18,802 nt of DNA from Clostridia bacterium (lineage in GTDB: Bacteria > Bacillota_E > RBS10-35 > JAJYVN01), in NCBI GenBank assembly GCA_027335515.1, contig DAHWHT010000201.1, forward strand, positions 1 to 18,802, in the 5' to 3' direction. This document shows, one piece after another, positions 16,083 to 18,802 of the stretch. Position numbers and translations under genes: made by a program. Positions within the stretch are counted from its first letter, which is position 1; the number at the start of each line of letters is the position of its first letter. The notes under the pieces are model-generated. The model ran no database searches. It had not been told where the DNA came from and was given only the letters and a program-made list of their open reading frames with translations.

Positions 16083-16652
16083 TCAGGCGCGGCGGCGGCG
16101 GGAAAACGGCGCCGCCAGCGCGTGGGCCACATAGCCCGCAGCGTACAGCACCACGTTGGCGTGGTCCAGGGCCACCCCCTTCAGGGTGCCCTTGGCGCCC
16201 ACCGTCAACGCGGCCACGGCCGCCACCGCCAGCGCGGCCGCCGCCGTCGGGGACCAGCCGTGCCGGTGCGCGGCGATCACCGCCCAACCGGCCGCCGCCG
16301 CACCACTCACCGTCCCGGCCACATCGCCCACGATATCCCCGGAGATGCCGGCGACGCGGTCCGCCCGATGTTTGAGCGCCAGGGCCGCCTTGGCCCCGGG
16401 CCGGCGCCGCGCAGCCATCGAATGCAGGGCCGGTTCGGTCGCCGCGGCGGCGGCGATGGCAAGCATGTCGCCCGCGGCGCCGATCAGGATGAGCAACACG
16501 ACCATGATCGTGGTGATGGTCAACCCTGGCTGGTGGAGCAACGACTCCGCGGGCAATGTGACGCCGACCGCCACCACGAGCGCAAGGCCGGCAAGCAGGG
16601 CGCCGCGCCGACCGTGGTGCCGCACGCTGCCGCGGCGAGCCCTGCCCTTCAC
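16083..16652 (-). CDS. oapA: small DUF21-like integral membrane protein, probable OLE-associated protein OapA
   Basis: This 189-residue protein has about four hydrophobic segments (roughly 18-34, 45-70, 112-128, 135-152), a further C-terminal one (163-182) and basic ends. The middle reads ATEPALHSMAARRRPGAKAA, then KHRADRVAGISGDIVGDVAG with a DxxxD pair (Asp106, Asp110), then GAKGTLKG. This pattern is like the DUF21/CNNM membrane domain, but without CBS domains. Short DUF21 proteins next to an OLE RNA and dxs are OapA, which binds OLE RNA at the membrane in B. halodurans. I chose the GTG at 16650-16652 because GGAGGG lies 6 nt upstream. The ATG at 16686-16688 coincides with the predicted transcription start and so is unlikely. 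Identity rests on a recalled motif pattern plus gene order. Confidence 0.75.
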   Translation of the reverse strand: MKGRARRGSVRHHGRRGALLAGLALVVAVGVTLPAESLLHQPGLTITTIMVVLLILIGAAGDMLAIAAAAATEPALHSMAARRRPGAKAALALKHRADRVAGISGDIVGDVAGTVSGAAAAGWAVIAAHRHGWSPTAAAALAVAAVAALTVGAKGTLKGVALDHANVVLYAAGYVAHALAAPFSRRRRA

Positions 16653-16693
16653 CGATTGCCCTCCAGCCTGCGAAAAACGAACGTCCATGAATT

Positions 16694-16722
16694 CCTATAA
16701 GGGTGGCAGCGCGGCGGGTCAA
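16694..16722 (-). promoter_or_regulatory. predicted sigma-A promoter for oapA-dxs-tlyA
   Basis: On the minus strand TTGACC (16717-16722, five of six consensus) and TATAGG (16694-16699, four of six) are separated by 17 bp (16700-16716). The predicted start is near 16687, giving a leader of about 35 nt with a GGAGGG site. It lies at or just past the 3' end of the OLE RNA, so oapA could be transcribed apart from the RNA. Confidence 0.6.
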
Positions 16723-16729
16723 TCTTGCG

Positions 16730-17330
16730 CCTTAGGTCCAGCCGGATTTCCCGCGCCCCCACCGCCCCGTCGCCGGGACGGCGGTTCCCCTTCACGGGGG
16801 CTCCGCCGGGTCGCCCACGGCGGTGCTGGATAGCCACTGAGGTCGCACCGCAATCCCCGCCGCGCCTCCGCACTCGGAACAGCCTAGGGGCTTTCCCCAG
16901 ACCGCAACCGCGTCCTAGCCTCTGTCGCAACCGCGATTTCGGCGAGCAGCCCCGCTGACGACGGGCCCATCGTCCACGGCGCCTCGCCCGCTCAAGGCGG
17001 GCTCTCGCTTCCTTCCCGGCCGCTTCAAGGCAGGCTACGCTGCACGCAGATGCCCCACATGCAGGTTACTACCCCGGGCCCCGACCCACGTCGGGCCGGA
17101 ACCTCGGGCCTCCGCGGGGAAAGGGTCCACGCCCGCATGCCATTGCGGCTCGCCCTCGCCCCTTAACTCCCAGCAACAACCCGCAGCTGGGCGCCGCAAG
17201 CCGCCACCAGGAACTTCATCGCTGTGCCATCCGCGGATTTTTAGGCCCGCCTTCGGACGCGTGCGGCAGACTAGAATACTGCGCCACCCCCACGGTGCAG
17301 TATACCATCCCCACCGGGCGGTGCGGGCCC
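16730..17330 (-). ncRNA. ole: OLE RNA (ornate, large, extremophilic noncoding RNA)
   Basis: About 600 nt between ispA and the DUF21 gene holds no credible protein gene, matching the usual OLE size (about 600 nt) and its position between ispA and oapA/dxs in extremophilic Bacillota. The minus strand is rich in local helices: 17276-17282 with 17297-17303 (7 bp); 17145-17153 with 17196-17204 (9 bp, one G-U) enclosing 17169-17174 with 17186-17191; 17077-17085 with 17090-17097; 16986-16991 with 16997-17002; 16957-16961 with 16970-16974; 16887-16890 with 16895-16898; and 16761-16766 with 16780-16785. In B. halodurans OLE RNA is abundant, membrane-bound through OapA, and linked to magnesium homeostasis, cold and alcohol tolerance. 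The ends are estimates. I did not match the primary consensus, so the call rests on synteny, size and structure. Confidence 0.85.
16903..16935 (-). repeat. 10-bp direct repeat inside the OLE RNA
   Basis: The sequence cgcaaccgcg (plus strand) occurs at 16903-16912 and again at 16926-16935, with a 23-nt period. The first copy is flanked on the other side by a GGGG-AAAG-CCCC minus-strand hairpin (16887-16898). The repeat may mark two similar structural elements in the 3' half of the RNA. Confidence 0.6.
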
Positions 17331-17333
17331 CGT

Positions 17334-18221
17334 TCACCAGCGGCGGGCAGCGGCATAACGCGCCAGGTCCGCCAGAACCGACGCCCGCGGCCCCAGGGGC
17401 TCCACCGCGGCCACCGCGGCCGCGGCGGCCTCCGCCGCCCGCGCCCGGGCGCCGTCCAGCCCCAGGCGTGAGACGGCCGTGACCTTGCCGCCGCGCGCGT
17501 CGCTGCCGGGGGTCTTGCCCCAGGCGGCATCGGAGGCGGTCACATCCAGGATGTCGTCGGTGATCTGGAACGCCGCGCCCAGCCCCTCGCCGCAGGCGGC
17601 GAGTCGGGCGAAGGTGGCGGCATCGGCGCCGGCCAAACGGGCCCCGATTTGCACCGAGGCCCCCAGGAGGGCGCCGGTCTTCATGGCCTGCAGCCGCCAC
17701 AGGCCGGCGTCGTCGGGCGGTTCGACCTCCGCGGCGAGGTCCAGGGCCTGGCCGCCGCACATGCCGGCGGCCCCGGCCGCCTGCCCAAGGGTCGCCACGG
17801 CCGCGAGTTGGTCCTCCGGACGCACCCCGGGCAGCGGCTGGGCGAGCGAGGCGAACGCCAGGGCCTGCAGCGCGTCCCCGGCGAGGATCGCGACCGCCTC
17901 CCCAAAGGCGCGGTGGCAGGCGGGCCGGCCCCGCCGCAGTTCCGCGTCGTCCATCGCGGGCAGGTCGTCATGCACCAGCGAGTAGGCGTGGATGAGCTCC
18001 ACGGCGCAGGCGGCCGGCAGCAGGCGCGTCGGGGCATCGACGGCGCCGCATGCCTCGGCGGCGGCCAAACAGAGCGCCGGGCGCAGCCGCTTGCCCCCAC
18101 CCAGCACGCTGTGGCGCATCGCCGCGGCCAGGTCTGCGGGAACCCCCGGGTCGGCAAGCCGCTCGCGCAGGTACGGCTCGCAGACGGCCGCCACCTCCGC
18201 CAGAAACGCAGGCGGTTTCAC
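17334..18221 (-). CDS. ispA: polyprenyl synthetase, probable farnesyl/geranylgeranyl diphosphate synthase (IspA)
   Basis: This enzyme joins IPP to allylic diphosphates to make C15-C20 prenyl diphosphates. The 295-residue all-helical protein has GGKRLRP at 42-48, the first aspartate-rich motif DDLPAMD at 85-91, GQALD at 157-161, KTG at 181-183 and the second motif DDILD at 222-226. The position after xseA-xseB and upstream of dxs is the standard ispA context. The GTG start overlaps the xseB stop by 4 nt (GTGA), and AAGGA lies 8 nt upstream. Exact product chain length cannot be told from the sequence, although two small residues and a Tyr (AYSLVHDD) precede the first motif. Confidence 0.94.
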   Translation of the reverse strand: MKPPAFLAEVAAVCEPYLRERLADPGVPADLAAAMRHSVLGGGKRLRPALCLAAAEACGAVDAPTRLLPAACAVELIHAYSLVHDDLPAMDDAELRRGRPACHRAFGEAVAILAGDALQALAFASLAQPLPGVRPEDQLAAVATLGQAAGAAGMCGGQALDLAAEVEPPDDAGLWRLQAMKTGALLGASVQIGARLAGADAATFARLAACGEGLGAAFQITDDILDVTASDAAWGKTPGSDARGGKVTAVSRLGLDGARARAAEAAAAAVAAVEPLGPRASVLADLARYAAARRW

Positions 18222-18505
18222 GCGCCGGGTCCTTCGAGCGCCGCCAGCACGGGGTTACCCTCACCGTCCAGGGTCAGGACGCGCAGGCGCGCCTCCGCCC
18301 CGTCGAGTTGCCCGCCGCACAGGCGCACCAGCGCCACCCCCCGCTCATACAGCCGCAGCGCCTCGTCCAGGCCCAGCGCCCCGGTTTCCAGGTCGCGCAC
18401 AATCCGCTCCAGTTCGGCCATCGCCGCTTCAAAACTCGGGTCCTCCGGCCGTCCGTCCGGCTGCTCCGCCTCGGCCACGCGCCCGCCACCTCCCTCCACG
18501 CTCAT
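18218..18505 (-). CDS. xseB: exodeoxyribonuclease VII small subunit (XseB)
   Basis: XseB assembles with XseA to form exonuclease VII, which degrades single-stranded DNA. The 95-residue reading has the family core SFEAAMAELERIVRDLETGALGLDEALRLYERG at about 24-56, followed by RLCGGQLDGAEARLRVL. The ATG at 18503-18505 forms an ATGA overlap with the xseA stop. A GTG nine codons later has GGGAGG about 10 nt upstream and would give a more usual 86 residues, so the start is uncertain. It overlaps ispA by 4 nt. Confidence 0.93.
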   Translation of the reverse strand: MSVEGGGGRVAEAEQPDGRPEDPSFEAAMAELERIVRDLETGALGLDEALRLYERGVALVRLCGGQLDGAEARLRVLTLDGEGNPVLAALEGPGA

Positions 18506-18802
18506 GGCACCCATGCCGGGCCGTGCTCCTGGACGCGGGCCCACAGCCGCCCCTCCTCCACCAGCACCTCAATCCGGTCCCCCGCCGCGGCCTGCGCGGG
18601 CCGCCGCACCACCGTGCCGTCGGCCAGGCGGCAGACGGCGTAGCCGCGCGACAACACCGCCAGCGGCGACAGGGCGGCCAACCGACCGGCGGCGTGGCGC
18701 CAAACGGATCGGCCTTCGGCGGCGCGGGCCTGCCCGCCGGCCGCCAGCCGCACCTGCAGATGGACCCAGCGCGTGCGTTGCGCCAGGAAGGCGGCCTCCG
18801 GC
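18502..18802 (-). CDS. xseA: exodeoxyribonuclease VII large subunit (XseA), C-terminal end only
   Basis: The last 100 or so residues of XseA are visible; the rest lies beyond the right edge. After a charged helical stretch (FLAQRTRWVHLQVRLAAGG), the typical C-terminal ending is present: LSPLAVLSRGYAVCRLADGTVVR, then a GDRIEVLVEEGRLWARV strand pair, as in exonuclease VII large subunits. Its stop overlaps the xseB start. No break is seen in the part present. Confidence 0.92.
   Translation of the reverse strand, partial: PEAAFLAQRTRWVHLQVRLAAGGQARAAEGRSVWRHAAGRLAALSPLAVLSRGYAVCRLADGTVVRRPAQAAAGDRIEVLVEEGRLWARVQEHGPAWVP

Noticed and set aside
16083..16688. Reading the small membrane protein as a divergent PAP2 (DUF212) protein
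   Set aside because: The GGMPSSHSA-type motif of that family is absent. The central ATEPALH and DxxxD region and the location fit DUF21/OapA better.
17236..17243. Run of five T on the plus strand after a CCGCGG palindrome as a terminator
   Set aside because: It reads in the plus direction, where no gene ends; on the transcribed strand it is an A-run within the OLE RNA.
17299..17304. TATACT on the minus strand as a -10 box for the OLE RNA
   Set aside because: No -35-like sequence occurs 16-18 bp upstream (it is CCCGCA or similar), and the bases form one arm of a 7-bp hairpin inside the RNA. The OLE promoter was not found; it may be made from the ispA transcript.
16741..17333. Protein-coding frames in the ispA-oapA gap
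   Set aside because: The frames present (for example minus 17035-17760 and 16649-16930) overlap real genes or lack an RBS, and their products are Arg/Gly/Pro-rich without recognisable domains; the structured-RNA explanation is much better.

Overview
The window is one strand of a very GC-rich (roughly 70%) bacterial chromosome. Every credible protein gene lies on the minus strand, so the order below runs from high to low coordinates. FapR, the gene order of the fatty-acid cluster, AGGAGG-type ribosome binding sites, frequent GTG/TTG starts and the isoprenoid/OLE locus together point to a high-GC Bacillota of the Symbiobacterium/Thermaerobacter/Limnochordia kind. The genus cannot be fixed from the sequence alone.

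Right block (18802-12230): the 3' end of xseA, then xseB and ispA, coupled by 4-nt overlaps. A roughly 600-nt stretch without a protein gene follows, then a small DUF21-like membrane protein gene, dxs and tlyA. The arrangement ispA - about 600-nt highly structured gap - DUF21 membrane protein - dxs is the known setting of OLE RNA (ornate, large, extremophilic) and its membrane partner OapA. I call the gap an OLE RNA and the DUF21 gene oapA; this is the most important finding. A good sigma-A-type promoter separates the RNA from oapA. A DHDPS/HOGA-family aldolase overlaps the end of tlyA. It is followed by an ABC-class ATPase (PF09818-like) carrying an unusual Arg/Gly-rich tail encoded by 87-bp tandem repeats.

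Middle block (9913-6585): a near-consensus promoter drives secD-secF (SecD has a long Pro/Ala/Arg tail) and then a CPBP-family membrane protein whose first catalytic glutamate is replaced.

Left block (6570-1): a type II fatty-acid and phospholipid initiation operon, fapR-plsX-fabH-fabD-fabG-acpP-fabF. It has its own promoter and a candidate FapR operator in a small AT-rich patch. FapR appears to lack the malonyl-CoA-binding loop, and FabG has Asp in place of the catalytic-tetrad Asn. A strong hairpin sits between acpP and fabF. A new gene with a disordered Pro/Ala/Arg-rich N-terminus starts at 250 and runs off the left edge.

Taken together, most of the window concerns making, regulating and inserting things into membranes: fatty acids, isoprenoid precursors, protein translocation and the membrane-bound OLE ribonucleoprotein. 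Identifications come from reading motifs and synteny; no database search was run.
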